A stretch of DNA of 64,000 nt from Methanosaeta sp. PtaB.Bin018 (GCA_002067755.1 MVQH01000101.1:78277-142276); one strand, 5' to 3'; positions 8,683-19,100 are shown, counted from the first letter of the stretch. The notes: a model not told the origin generated them from the sequence alone. Program-made: numbers and translations.

Positions 8683-9311
8683 GGCAACAAAAAAAAGCAT
8701 AAAGAAGCCAATCACCTTAGTGATGCCTGAGCTCGCCAAATCATAATAAATCATAATGCCTTTGGCATTGTGCCGCGTCCTGCTGCCATATCGAGGACTC
8801 CAGAACAGAAGGCTGAGATCAAAGCATGCTGCGCATTTTACAGCGCGCATATCTACGACCTCTTATTTGGGTCATCAGCCTCTTTCTGTGCTCACGAATG
8901 CTGCTTAGAAACAGCACCCTCACAGGGCCCAGAGGAGCTTCGAAGACATCGAACTCCTTAGCCCTTAAGGCTCAGCCGTGAAGCTTGCCCTCGCGTTCGC
9001 AGCCCAATGACGCGGCAAACTGCATATATAACCATTATGATTATTTGTAGTTTGCGGTAGAACTATGCGGTAGGATTGCAAAGCCAGAATGCTGAAGGTC
9101 AGCTCAAGGGTTTTAACATCGATGGTAAAACGACCAATCCATATATTATCGCCGCCACCAATGCAGCCTCGATCGCATACACACCTAACTGGAACAGATC
9201 CATTTTTTCCACAACATGTCCTTCGGCCATACTATCCCCCAAACATAACCTGCTCGGCCAAAAAATTTTAGACAATATAATTGCGCGAGAAAAGTATTTA
9301 AAATTAATGAT
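8683..9311. other. 629-bp gene-poor stretch between convergent genes
   Basis: No convincing gene. ORFs at 8770-8961 and 9076-9357 lack family signals or ribosome sites. Directly after the aminotransferase stop lie an A-rich run and two small hairpins: ATCAC/GTGAT (8711-8715, 8720-8724) and AATGCC/GGCATT with a 3-nt loop (8755-8769). These could end transcription. A TATA-like 'GCATATATAAC' occurs near 9022-9032, so a short transcript rightward cannot be excluded. Confidence 0.4.
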
Positions 9312-11246
9312 TCAAAGGCTCGTCATCACACGAGCTTCGTCCTCTTTTCCCTTCTGATGCCCATTGGGTTTGTTGATGAAATAGGTGTATCCTTTCAGTG
9401 TCCTGTTGAGTTGCGCCTCGATCTGCTCCAGCTCCTTCTTGCGAACGCACTCCTTCTCCGCCACACAACGGTCCATGATCTCCCAGATGTAATCCTTGGT
9501 CTCATAGTTGAAGAAGTCCAGGAGCTTGCGACAGGTGTCGCCCTCCACCTTCTGGCAGATGTACCAGTCGCCAGCTTCTACCATGACGTGCACCTCATGG
9601 GCGCAGCCCAGTAAGTTGTGAAAATCCCCCAGAGTGTCTTGATATGCCCCCAGAAGGAAGATGCCCAGGTAGTAGTCCTCATTCTCCATCAGAGTGTGCA
9701 TATCCAGGTACTCCAGGCCCTCGCTGTCGCCTGCATAGCGCTTGATCTCCCCGTCCGAGTCGCAGGTGATGTCCACGATCCTCCCACGCTCGCAAGGCAT
9801 CTCGTTTAAGCGATGTAAGGGAATTGTGGGAAAGATCTGCTCCACACCCCACATGTCGGGCACTGACTGAAAGAGCGAGAAGTTGCCGATGTACTTCTGG
9901 CTCACCAGCTTCTTCAGCTCCTGAAACTCATCGGACTCGTCGCCAGCCTGCTTGGCGAGGAAGGCAGCCTTCTTGCAGACCATCCAGAAAAGCGTCTCGC
10001 CCTTCGCTCTCTCCTCGAGGCCAATGTTGCCCAGGTTGAATGAGTCGTAAAGCTCATCCCTGTACTGTAGAGCATCATGATAGTGTTCTTTGTAGTTGTC
10101 GATGTTGATCTCCTTGAAGGCGCTGCATAGATCTTCAATCTGTATCGGGTCCTCATCATTCGGGGTGCGCAGCAGCGAGTCCTTTGCATTTTTCTTCCCG
10201 ATGATCTTGAAGATGAGCATGCTGTGGTAGGCTGCGATTGCCCTGCCGCTTTCTGAGACTATGGTCGGGCAGGGCACCTCCTCATCCTCACAGATCTTTT
10301 GCACAGTATAAACTACGTCATTGGCGTACTCTTGCAATGTATAGTTGGCACTGGATGGCGTAGCTGTGTTGGAGCCGTTGTAATCCACTGAAAGGCCGCC
10401 TCCAACATTCAAGTACTCAATGTTAGCCATCTTGCGAGCTTTGGCGTATATGCGCGCAGCCTCGTTCATGGCGTTCTTGATTGTCCGAATATCTGTGATT
10501 TGCGAGCCGATATGGAAATGAATCATCTTCAGGCTGTCAATGAGCCCGTTCTCTCGCAGTATCCTCATCAGCTCCAGCGCCTCGCTGGTTGATAAGCCAA
10601 ACTTAGCAGACTCGCCGCCAGACTCCACCCAGCGCCCCGAGCCGCGGGCAAAGAGCTTTACCCTCATTCCAACTCTCGGCGTAATGCCCATCTGCCCGGC
10701 ATACTTCAGGATATCGAAGATCTCCTCAAAAAGGTCGACGACAATCACTATATTATTAACATTATGAATGCTTAGGGCCAGACGCAAATAATCTTCATCC
10801 TTGTAGCCGTTGCAGATTAGCAACGCTTCCCTGGGAAGGCCAAGGGAGAGTGCTGCCAGGAGTTCGGCTTTGGTCCCTACCTCAAGTCCGATTCTGTACT
10901 TGGCGCCATACTTGATGATGTACTCGATCACCTCTTTTCTCTGGTTGACCTTCATGGGAAAGATGGGTTGATAGGTGCCTTTGTAGGAGAAATCATCTAT
11001 CGCACCTAAAAAAGCTCCGGTGATCTCATTGATTCTGTCCTCCAAGATCTGTGGGAAGCGCAGGAGGACTGGAAACTCCAGATCTTTGGATTTTTCGATC
11101 TCCTCGATCAGGTCCATCACATCCACGGACTGGGTTCGGTCTTTGTTCGGAAGTATTATGATGTTGCCTTTATCATTGACTAAAAAATAGCCATTGCCCC
11201 AGTTCTCTATTCCGTAGAGCTCCAAAGAATCCTCAGCTTTCCACAT
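9312..11246 (-). CDS. speA: Biosynthetic arginine decarboxylase (SpeA type, PLP fold III)
   Basis: Converts arginine to agmatine, the entry to polyamines. At 644 residues it has the length of bacterial SpeA. The PLP lysine is in 'PIFPMKVNQ', followed by 'GLEVGTKAELL', 'LICNGYKD', 'HFHIGSQITDI' and 'YLNVGGGLSVDY' (phosphate-binding glycines), and the C-terminal 'CDSDGEI' with the active-site Cys-Asp pair. Many archaea instead use the small pyruvoyl-dependent enzyme, so this large form is notable. It is transcribed divergently from the deoxyhypusine-synthase-like gene across about 120 bp. Confidence 0.95.
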   Translation of the reverse strand: MWKAEDSLELYGIENWGNGYFLVNDKGNIIILPNKDRTQSVDVMDLIEEIEKSKDLEFPVLLRFPQILEDRINEITGAFLGAIDDFSYKGTYQPIFPMKVNQRKEVIEYIIKYGAKYRIGLEVGTKAELLAALSLGLPREALLICNGYKDEDYLRLALSIHNVNNIVIVVDLFEEIFDILKYAGQMGITPRVGMRVKLFARGSGRWVESGGESAKFGLSTSEALELMRILRENGLIDSLKMIHFHIGSQITDIRTIKNAMNEAARIYAKARKMANIEYLNVGGGLSVDYNGSNTATPSSANYTLQEYANDVVYTVQKICEDEEVPCPTIVSESGRAIAAYHSMLIFKIIGKKNAKDSLLRTPNDEDPIQIEDLCSAFKEINIDNYKEHYHDALQYRDELYDSFNLGNIGLEERAKGETLFWMVCKKAAFLAKQAGDESDEFQELKKLVSQKYIGNFSLFQSVPDMWGVEQIFPTIPLHRLNEMPCERGRIVDITCDSDGEIKRYAGDSEGLEYLDMHTLMENEDYYLGIFLLGAYQDTLGDFHNLLGCAHEVHVMVEAGDWYICQKVEGDTCRKLLDFFNYETKDYIWEIMDRCVAEKECVRKKELEQIEAQLNRTLKGYTYFINKPNGHQKGKEDEARVMTSL

Positions 11247-11280
11247 GATCGTATCGAACTTTGCTTTAGAGAGCTTTTTG

Positions 11281-11290
11281 GTATATAAGC
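11281..11290 (-). promoter_or_regulatory. TATA box of speA in the divergent promoter region
   Basis: The minus strand reads GCTTATATAC about 35-44 nt upstream of the speA ATG, consistent with an archaeal TATA box and a short leader. On the plus strand a second TATA-like TTTAAA at 11321-11326 lies about 40 nt upstream of the start of the facing gene. The two promoters overlap closely enough for shared control. Confidence 0.5.
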
Positions 11291-11366
11291 TTCATGCAGG
11301 GCTCATGAGAATGGATAATCTTTAAACGTCACCAGGCTGTTCTGAGAATTGCTTGGAGTGGATTGC

Positions 11367-12398
11367 ATGGATCACGGTCATGACTTTATCTGTGATGGCG
11401 AGAAGATAAGGACAACAATCCCCATGGTTGACAGAGACGTGGCAGGTCTCGTAAAAGACATGGGCAAGATGGGTTTCCAGGGAGGCCAGCTCGGGACATC
11501 CCTGCGTGTCTGGGAGCGCATGCTGGATGAGGATGTGACAATATTCCTCGGACTGGCCGGTGCGATGGTACCGGCAGGCCTTGGTGAGTTCATCGCTTAC
11601 CTCTTGCGAGAGAGAAAAGTTGACTGTCTTGTGAGCACAGGAGCAAATTTGTTTCACGACCTGTGCGAAGGCCTGGGGATCGTACATTATCGAGGTAGCG
11701 CATGCGCAGATGATGCCTACCTCAATGAATGTAAGATCGACAGGATTTATGATGTCTTCGTCTCTGAGATAGAGCTGCACAAAGCCGATAACCATATATC
11801 CAATTTCGTGAAGGGCCTCGATCCTGCTCGGCGCTACTCCTCACGCGAGCTGATGGACATGGTTGGCAGGGGCCTGCCAGAGACGACCATCTTGGGAGCA
11901 GCTCACAGGTCAGGCGTTCCCATCTTCGTGCCAGCCTTGGGAGATAGCTCATGGGGGATCGGCATGGTCATAGCCCTGCGCGAAGGCTGCAGGGTCATGG
12001 TAGACCAGATTAAGGATGTGGATGAGATCACAAGGATCGTGGAGAAGTCCTCCAAGACCGGCGTGATCTACATCGGCGGTGGAGTCCCCAAGAACTTCAT
12101 TCAGCAAACCGAGGTGATAGCAGAGCTCATAGGCGACTACTCAGGGGGCCACAGCTATGCCCTTCAATACACCACAGATGCGCCGCACTGGGGTGGCCTC
12201 TCAGGCTGCACCTTCGAGGAGGCAGTCTCCTGGGGAAAGGTGAAGAAAGAGGCGAGCAAGGTGCAGGTCTTCTCCGACGCCACCATCACAGTGCCTCTAG
12301 TGGTGCAGGCACTGCGGGCATCTGGCAAAAGGCGAAAGAGCGTGCCAGTGTTCGACTGGATGGAGAGCGGGCTGGAGCTGAGGTACGAGAAGAGATAG
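11367..12398 (+). CDS. Deoxyhypusine synthase family protein
   Basis: NAD-dependent family that transfers an aminobutyl group from a polyamine to a lysine of aIF5A or to another amine. The sequence has the NAD-site motifs 'VSTGANLFHDL', 'IYIGGGVPKNF' and the catalytic-lysine motif 'EAVSWGK' near residue 285. I chose ATG 11367 (GGAG at 11354-11357) over the TTG at 11349; length is then 343 residues. The region before the lysine reads 'PHWGGLSGCTFEEAVSWGK', unlike the 'DGSDSGA' of eukaryotic enzymes, and resembles the DHS-like paralogue group, so true hypusine synthesis is not certain. Divergence from speA supports a polyamine substrate. Confidence 0.85.
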   Translation: MDHGHDFICDGEKIRTTIPMVDRDVAGLVKDMGKMGFQGGQLGTSLRVWERMLDEDVTIFLGLAGAMVPAGLGEFIAYLLRERKVDCLVSTGANLFHDLCEGLGIVHYRGSACADDAYLNECKIDRIYDVFVSEIELHKADNHISNFVKGLDPARRYSSRELMDMVGRGLPETTILGAAHRSGVPIFVPALGDSSWGIGMVIALREGCRVMVDQIKDVDEITRIVEKSSKTGVIYIGGGVPKNFIQQTEVIAELIGDYSGGHSYALQYTTDAPHWGGLSGCTFEEAVSWGKVKKEASKVQVFSDATITVPLVVQALRASGKRRKSVPVFDWMESGLELRYEKR

Positions 12399-12434
12399 AG
12401 GGTGGGCAGGGCGTCTGGCCTGATCGCATCTTTT

Positions 12435-14972
12435 TTAAGAGAGATCTTCTCTCAAACCTTTCAAGAAGTGCCCCGAGGTTATGCCTCCCAGGGCCATGGG
12501 CCTGATGCTATCTTTCAATGTGCAAAGCCCTTCGGACAGGGATTTTTCCGTCATCTCGATGGCTTTTAGATAAATTTGAGCCATATCCTGTGCGTACCTC
12601 TCAGTCCGGCCACGGGCGTCCACTGCCACTCTGTCAAGGCCTATCTCAAAGAGCTCTGGCATCCAGTCCAGAAGGCAGGTCTCTGCAGCGTTGAAGACAT
12701 GCGTCCTTTTTTCGTCGTCCAATCTCAAGGGAAAGATGCGCCTGAAGTCCTGCAAGCCCCAGAACGTCAGAGCATCAGTGTCTTTATCCAGCCATGGAAT
12801 GCAGTCTTCGCTCACAATGACCTCCAGGTTGCCCTGCACCACCAGCTCAAGAGCGGGCACACTTTTGCTTTGGCGCGACAGGGCAATCATCCTCGCCAGT
12901 TGACCTTTGGACAGCTCAGGAGAGAGCGTTAGAAGCTGGAAGGTCGGTGTGAGCGCCTGCACAGTCAGGTGATTGCACACATTCAGGCCCGAGGCACCAT
13001 AAATGCGGGCGTTGGGACTGGCTGCCATGACCGCCTCAGCTGCGCCGATGCTCTCAACCATTATCCCATCGCAGGCAATCTCTGAGATCAGTGGCCGGAC
13101 GAACTCAAGAAAGTCCTCTCTGGTAATCTTGGGCCACTTCCAGATCAGCTCTGCATCTCTGCAAATGGCCTTGGCCCCTCGCAGCAGCTCTTGCATTCTC
13201 TTTGCTCGACCTTTCTGTACCCCAAGGCGTGGCTCAAAATAAATATGCCTGCATCCACCCTGGATCGCTCCTCGCACTGTCTCAATACTGTCGGCATAAA
13301 CTGATAGAATTGGAGCACGGCCCTCAAGCGGAGCGCTCGTCTTTGCCAATCTCAAACCATCCAGACATCTTTGTGCCCTTGCGATCTTCTCCTTGTCTGG
13401 ACGGCGAGCCTCGAGAATGGCTTGTTCTACGCTTGCAAGTATTTCGCGTCTGAGCTGATTGATGGCCCCCAGTGGTGCGAAGAGCCCGCCAGGATAGTCC
13501 ATCTCCACATCTCTGATCACAAAAGGAGTCCTTCCGGTCCTTCGCAATTGGGCCTCGATCTGTTGTGCTGTGGTTGGACATTTTACAGCGTTCTGCATTT
13601 TGAATCCGGCTCGAACCCGGAGATGAATGTCACCAGCATCGCTCTTCGGCCGTGCATCGACCAAAGGCACTCCGTCTTCCCAGCTGATGTAAAGGTCGAT
13701 GGGGACCTTGGTCTTGGCGCAGGATATGATCTTTTGGGCCTTGCGACTGAGGGCGGCGCTGCCAGTGAGGTATACTTTGGCCCCCGGCCTGACCCTCTCG
13801 GGGGTCCTCAGCCTTAGCAGACCCTCTTTGTAATTAGGCCTTTGCACCACAAGCCCCATCTCCTGGCCGGGCCAGTGGAAGACAAGTCCGTCGCCCTGCT
13901 CTGGAACCACAGTCCCTGAAAGGCGCACAGCAGCCTCGCCTCTCAGCACATCAAAGGCTGCAACGCTCCCGATGAAAACCCCTTGGTTGTCAGACATCTG
14001 CCTGCCCATGACATCTTTTGCGCCCAGCAGATATCCTTCAGTGAAGTCGCGGTTGAAGGCCAGCGCAAGGTCCAGTTCATCATCCCTAGAAGGCGACCAT
14101 GATCCGCGAGAGATGGCATCAAGCGCCTTTCTATAGATGCTGGTCACGATGGCCACGTACTCTGGAGACTTCATCCTTCCTTCGATCTTCAGCGACTGCA
14201 CAGGAGAGCGCACGATCCTGTCCAGATTCCTATAAGTGGAGAGGTCGCGGGTGGATATGAGGAACTTCTCTTTGATTGGCACAGCCACCAGGTTCTTTGG
14301 GCGGCCATACTCATCTCTCTCACCCTTGAGCAGAACGTATGGTTTGCGGCAGGGCTGCGCGCACATCCCACGATTACCACTGCGCCCTCCTATGGCCGAA
14401 GACAGAAGGCACTGTCCGGAATAAGAATAGCACAATGCGCCATGCACAAATACCTCCAGGCCTATCCCGATGTCTTTCATCTTCTCGATCTCTTTTAGGG
14501 AGACCTCTCTTGCCAGCACCACCCGCTTGAACCCATTGCGGGCAGCCCATGCAGCCCCCTCTCGGCTATGAATGGTCATCTGCGTGGAGGCGTGTAAATT
14601 CAGATCAGGCACAATTTGGCGCGCAAGAGCTGCGACTCCCAAATCCTGGACGAGCACTGCATCAGCACCCATCTCGTAGATCCGCAAAATGAACTCACCG
14701 ATCTCTGCAAGCTCGTCGTCCCTGATCAGAGTGTTGACGGTCACATAGACCTTCACGCCCCGCAGGTGGGCGTAGTCTATGGCCTGCTGCAATTCGGGCT
14801 CATCGAAGTTGGTCGCAAACTTTCTTGCTCCGAATCTCTTGCCGCTGAGATAGACAGCATCCGCTCCGGCGGCAATGGCGGCGCGCAGTGCCTCGGGCGA
14901 GCCGGCAGGCGCGAGGAGCTCAGGAGTTCTTATCAAGGTAGATCTGCGATCTCTTTGAGGTCGCGAGTTCAT
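12435..14972 (-). CDS. Peptidase U32 family protein (RlhA/TrhP-like)
   Basis: The N-terminal domain has the U32 pattern: 'ELLAPAGSPEALRAAIAAG', 'VYVTVNTLIRD', 'HASTQMTIHS', and the cysteine-rich signature 'HGALCYSYSGQC' then 'GNRGMCAQPCRKPY'. The C-terminal part (about 400-845) matches the long forms carrying a DUF3656-type domain. E. coli relatives RlhA and TrhP hydroxylate rRNA or tRNA bases rather than cut protein, and the four cysteines fit the iron-sulfur site proposed for them. Role here is inferred as RNA modification. It is monocistronic, convergent with the DHS-like gene. Confidence 0.85.
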   Translation of the reverse strand: MNSRPQRDRRSTLIRTPELLAPAGSPEALRAAIAAGADAVYLSGKRFGARKFATNFDEPELQQAIDYAHLRGVKVYVTVNTLIRDDELAEIGEFILRIYEMGADAVLVQDLGVAALARQIVPDLNLHASTQMTIHSREGAAWAARNGFKRVVLAREVSLKEIEKMKDIGIGLEVFVHGALCYSYSGQCLLSSAIGGRSGNRGMCAQPCRKPYVLLKGERDEYGRPKNLVAVPIKEKFLISTRDLSTYRNLDRIVRSPVQSLKIEGRMKSPEYVAIVTSIYRKALDAISRGSWSPSRDDELDLALAFNRDFTEGYLLGAKDVMGRQMSDNQGVFIGSVAAFDVLRGEAAVRLSGTVVPEQGDGLVFHWPGQEMGLVVQRPNYKEGLLRLRTPERVRPGAKVYLTGSAALSRKAQKIISCAKTKVPIDLYISWEDGVPLVDARPKSDAGDIHLRVRAGFKMQNAVKCPTTAQQIEAQLRRTGRTPFVIRDVEMDYPGGLFAPLGAINQLRREILASVEQAILEARRPDKEKIARAQRCLDGLRLAKTSAPLEGRAPILSVYADSIETVRGAIQGGCRHIYFEPRLGVQKGRAKRMQELLRGAKAICRDAELIWKWPKITREDFLEFVRPLISEIACDGIMVESIGAAEAVMAASPNARIYGASGLNVCNHLTVQALTPTFQLLTLSPELSKGQLARMIALSRQSKSVPALELVVQGNLEVIVSEDCIPWLDKDTDALTFWGLQDFRRIFPLRLDDEKRTHVFNAAETCLLDWMPELFEIGLDRVAVDARGRTERYAQDMAQIYLKAIEMTEKSLSEGLCTLKDSIRPMALGGITSGHFLKGLREDLS

Positions 14973-15079
14973 AAGCGCTCTCCTCTCAAGGCATTTCGGC
15001 TGAATGAGGAGCTAAACGGATGAGCAGACCTACATAGGTTATTTATTTTAGAAGACCCCAGATGCTGTCGGTGAATGAG

Positions 15080-16087
15080 ATGAAATTGTACTCAATTATT
15101 TTTATTTTGCTGGCTCTTCTCTTGCTCTCTTGCAGCGGCCAAGCATTGCGGACCTTCTCTGGAGAGACAGTCTCCATAGATGTTCCTGTAGAGGACGATG
15201 TCTTCGCGGCAGGCAGCATTGTAAACATCAATGCGCCTGTGGATTCAGTCGTGGCCGCAGGAGGTACGCTCAACATCAATGCGCCTGTGAAGGGGGATGT
15301 CTTCGCAGCCGGAGGCCAGGTTTACATCAACTCAGATGTGGGCGGAAAACTTGTGGTTGCTGGCGGGAACATCTACCTGGGCGGCAAAATAGGCACCAAT
15401 CTGGTGGCTGCTGGCGGCCAGGTGAATATCCTTCCAGGCAAGACAATCGGTCGCGATGCTCTGATCGCTGGAGGAAGCGTTTTCAATGCTGGACAGGTCA
15501 ACGGCACACTGACCGTGAGCTCCAGGCAGTTCAACGACACAGGCTCTGCTGGAAAAGTGAACTTCTACAAGGTAGAGGATAACAGGGAAGAGAGAGAAAA
15601 GTCCGAAGAGATGATTAGCATCTTTGGCCTTCTCACAATTCTGGGCTACTTCATCCTGGGACTGATTCTGGTCAGATATCTGCCAGGCATCTTCATGGCT
15701 GTAGATCGAGAGATCAGGAGCTCTCCCGTTCTGAAGACCGCTGTTGGCTTCGTTCTGATGATCGCCACATTCATAGCCATGCTGCTGGTGGCCATAACCG
15801 TCGTGGGCATACCCATTGCCTTGATGGGTGCGCTTCTGTTCGCCTCAGCGCTTATGCTCACAGGAACCTTTGTCTCCTACAGCCTAGGAAAATGGATAGG
15901 CGAGCACCTGAAGCTCAAATACGGCAACTTGGTCCTCTTTGTTATAGGCTTCGTGATACTTAATATCATGTTCCTGCTGCCATTCGTGGGCGGGCTGGTC
16001 TCTTTGATCTCCATGAGCTTGGGGTTTGCCGCAATTCTTTATGCAGGACGCCGTCTATCAGAGGTAGGCGAGACAAAGCCCGCATAG
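15080..16087 (+). CDS. Bactofilin-like repeat protein with C-terminal membrane domain
   Basis: After a signal peptide with a possible lipobox ('LLLLSCSG'), residues about 30-165 contain roughly six copies of a beta-helix-like unit of the type 'GDVFAAGGQVYINSDV' (recurring 'V.AAGG...IN'), as in polymer-forming bactofilins. A short charged linker ('DNREEREKSEE') leads to four to five hydrophobic segments from about 175 to the end. This is the layout of exported 'bactofilin-like plus membrane' proteins of unknown function common in archaea. ATG 15080 follows GGTGA; ATG 15062 is an in-frame alternative. Stand-alone gene. Confidence 0.75.
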   Translation: MKLYSIIFILLALLLLSCSGQALRTFSGETVSIDVPVEDDVFAAGSIVNINAPVDSVVAAGGTLNINAPVKGDVFAAGGQVYINSDVGGKLVVAGGNIYLGGKIGTNLVAAGGQVNILPGKTIGRDALIAGGSVFNAGQVNGTLTVSSRQFNDTGSAGKVNFYKVEDNREEREKSEEMISIFGLLTILGYFILGLILVRYLPGIFMAVDREIRSSPVLKTAVGFVLMIATFIAMLLVAITVVGIPIALMGALLFASALMLTGTFVSYSLGKWIGEHLKLKYGNLVLFVIGFVILNIMFLLPFVGGLVSLISMSLGFAAILYAGRRLSEVGETKPA

Positions 16088-16095
16088 GGAGCAAG

Positions 16096-16157
16096 GTCCG
16101 GGCATAAATCGTCTCCTCTGTGGTTGAGGCAGAGCATCGCGTTTCACCACAGAGGAC
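16096..16157. repeat. Hairpin copy of a dispersed element between convergent genes
   Basis: A perfect 10-bp inverted repeat, CCTCTGTGGT at 16115-16124 and ACCACAGAGG at 16146-16155, separated by 21 nt. It lies between the converging genes ending at 16087 and 16165 and could act as a two-way terminator. Both the flank (CGGGCATAAA followed by GTCTCCTCTGTG) and the centre (ATC.CGTTTCA) match the element at 39153-39318, so this is a shortened member of the same repeat family. Confidence 0.75.
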
Positions 16158-16164
16158 AATAATT

Positions 16165-19100
16165 TTAGCGGAACTCCAGTTTGGCATCCCTCGTGGCCTC
16201 GATCAAATAGGCCTTTCCAGGCTCAAGGGTCTCGTTCTCTCCCAGGTGCGTCCAGCCCTCATCCTCATACTTCCAGATAAAGGCAGAGACCAGGCCCTTC
16301 TGTACTGCTTCAGGATAAGTGTATCTCTTATGCTCGGCATTTACTGTAATGTTATTCATATCCACTGTCCTGTTCACAGGCAGGCCGATCATATTCCATC
16401 CTGAATGCAGATCCAGGCGATAGGGCAGATCAACCGGCTTGCCAGAGATCATCATGGTGAAGTTCCCAGCGCTGTCAATTAGATACCCTTCGCCGGGCTT
16501 GAACTTCGTGACATTGACCATGCCCGCATCCTTTGTGCTGAAGGCCCATCCGCTCGCTGCACTGGAGAATATGCCCCTGTAAGGCTTATTTTTCAGGTAC
16601 TTGCTTGCCGAAGGGTCCATTGGATTCAGGTAGACTGAGATGGCATTCCAGCCTGCCGTCACATAAATCACCTGAACCTCGCCTGGGACGAGACTATATT
16701 CGATCTGGAAGCTCCTAGTCTCACCGAGCCGCGGCCGAACGATTGGCCACATCACCTTTTTTTGGTCGCCGACGATCATCTCATCATGCCAAACAGCAAG
16801 GCCCATCTCTTTTACGACGACCTTGTCTGCATCTTTGGGCAGCGACACCTCGCCTATGATAGCGGGTGGAGCATTGAGATTCAGCTCTCCGGAGGAGCTG
16901 TCGGTCTCTATCCAGTAGATCCAGTCTGTCGCACTCTCATTCTTTGGCGTCACAGATGCCATAAGTGTGGTCTTGTTCTTTGCTGTGCCATTGGCAGCCG
17001 TGACCTTTGTGGTGTAAGGGAGAGCTGGTGATTTGGGAAGGTTGGGCCGGAAGCTGGGATCCCCTATGATCACGTTCATGTATGCAGTTTGATTGAGCAT
17101 CTGCTGCACAGTCTCTTCCCAGTTAGGAAGTTCTTCGTCGTATTTGGATATGTCCTTTAGATTCTCTGCCCCCCTGAACTTAAGCTTGAAAAGGTTGTCT
17201 GCGTCAAGCTGGGCTTGGCCCACTGTGGCGTTCTCAAAAACAAGAGACTGGTAGAACTGCTTGAAGAAGTCATCAGACACGAAGATCCAGGATAAGGCAG
17301 ACTCTCCAATATAATTTACAGCGCCAGCCCGAACGAATGCCAGGGCTATGGAGTCCTCTATATTCTTGGGTATGTACATCCTGGTCCCGCTGACGTTGAG
17401 GTAATAGCCCTTGAGGTTCACTGTAACGCAGGCCGATGATGTAGTGGTCTGAGGCGACAGGACAAGCTCCTTTACGTGCGCTCCAGTCAAAGTCGGGTCC
17501 ATGCTCGACCACTCAGACAGCGACCATGATTCTTCATTTCCATGATGATCGAAATGCACTATATTTTGACCGTTGTTCATCTGCGAGACAGCCTGCTGAT
17601 ATGTGGCCTCTTCGTATCGCAGATCTTTGACAGCAAGCCCTGCTTCTTGTAGGTAGTCTCTGATGCTTGCGGCAATCGGAGCCTGGGGATATGAGAGGGG
17701 CGGCGAAGATATGACAAGGCCGTTGTTCTTCCAGGAACCACTTAGACGGTCGTATGCTAGGGTGCGGGCTAGGAGCTGAGATGCATCATAAACTGAGAGC
17801 CCCACGATCCTACCTACAGCAACATTGCTGTAATTGTCGAATTCCTCGGGCAGTTGATAGTCCCTGTAGATCTCATACTCCATGACGCTTGTCAATTTCT
17901 GAACAAGGCCAGTGGAGATGAACGGCATTGACCCTGGATCGCCCACCACCATCAGGTATTTGGGCGAGAGCTCCAGATCATCGACCTTCTGGTTTAGTGA
18001 TGCTTCCTCGTTTAAGGGATCTATCTGTTGCGGGTCCTTTGCCACATCCAGCAGCAGGGCCCTGCGAGCTGAAGCTGCTTGAGACGCGACCATCGACAAT
18101 CTTGGCACTTTGGTATGGCTGAAGGCAGTTATGTTCACAGGATCGGTGTTCGATCGCACATCGATGCTGTAATTCTCAGTTCTGTGGGTATATCCATCTC
18201 CAGCCTCTATATTGAACTTCCAGACCCCTGGTGTCAGGAGCTGCACTCTCAGATTGTAAAGCTTGTCCGGCGCAATATCTGTGATCTTAACGCCGCCTTC
18301 CCTTCCATCAGGGCTGTAAAGGTTGAGGGCTGTGTAACTGGCATCTTTGTCGAGGTTCCATGATATGTTTGCTCTGCCAGAGTAGATCCATGTGGGATAG
18401 GTCAGATTGACGACTGGCCAGTCATCAGTATTCTCGAGCGTGTGGTTATAGGAGAATCCCTCATATGCGGCGGTCGCGCCGGTATCCAGGCGCTGCTTCC
18501 AGCCAGAGTCCATAGGATACAAGAACTCGACCTCAAGGTTCAAAGTGGCAGACTCTTCCGGCTTGAGCCTGACCAGATTCCAGCGCAGCAATGATCCATT
18601 GAGGAATGCGCTGTTGGCGTCCGTCGGCAATCCCGTATACGGATCAGTCACATTCACTTCACCCTTACTTGCTCTGGGCCATTTGATGAGCCTTCCCATT
18701 GGGAATATGTCCATCAAGCGTACGCTTGTCAGGTCCTTTGAGCCTGTGTTTGTAAGAGTTACATTGAGCCTGACTATCTCACCAAGCTCCTCTGCCGGAA
18801 TTTGGCCAGGGCTGGCCTCAGTTCTAACTTGAAGATCCTCAACATAGGCACGTTCGACCACAGGATCTGGCGAGGGGGGGAGCAGTGACAGGTCATGCGA
18901 GTTGGTCATGACCACCATATCAGGACTTTGGCCCCTATCCTTCATCTCCTTGATCAGGAGCTCGCTGTTGCCATTCAGAATGGTGATATTCATCTCCGTC
19001 AGGTTCTGTCTCACCTTCTCCGAGACTGGACCTACTATCACAACCTCCTTCGCACTGAGGCGCCTCAGTGCCGCCGCTGTCTCCTCGGGGAGTTCGTCAT

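Noticed and set aside
9076..9357. 93-residue plus-strand ORF in the gap before speA
   Set aside because: No ribosome site or family signal, and it runs into the 3' end of speA on the other strand.
11322..11795. 157-residue minus-strand ORF
   Set aside because: It is antisense to the deoxyhypusine-synthase-like gene, whose motifs show it to be the real one.
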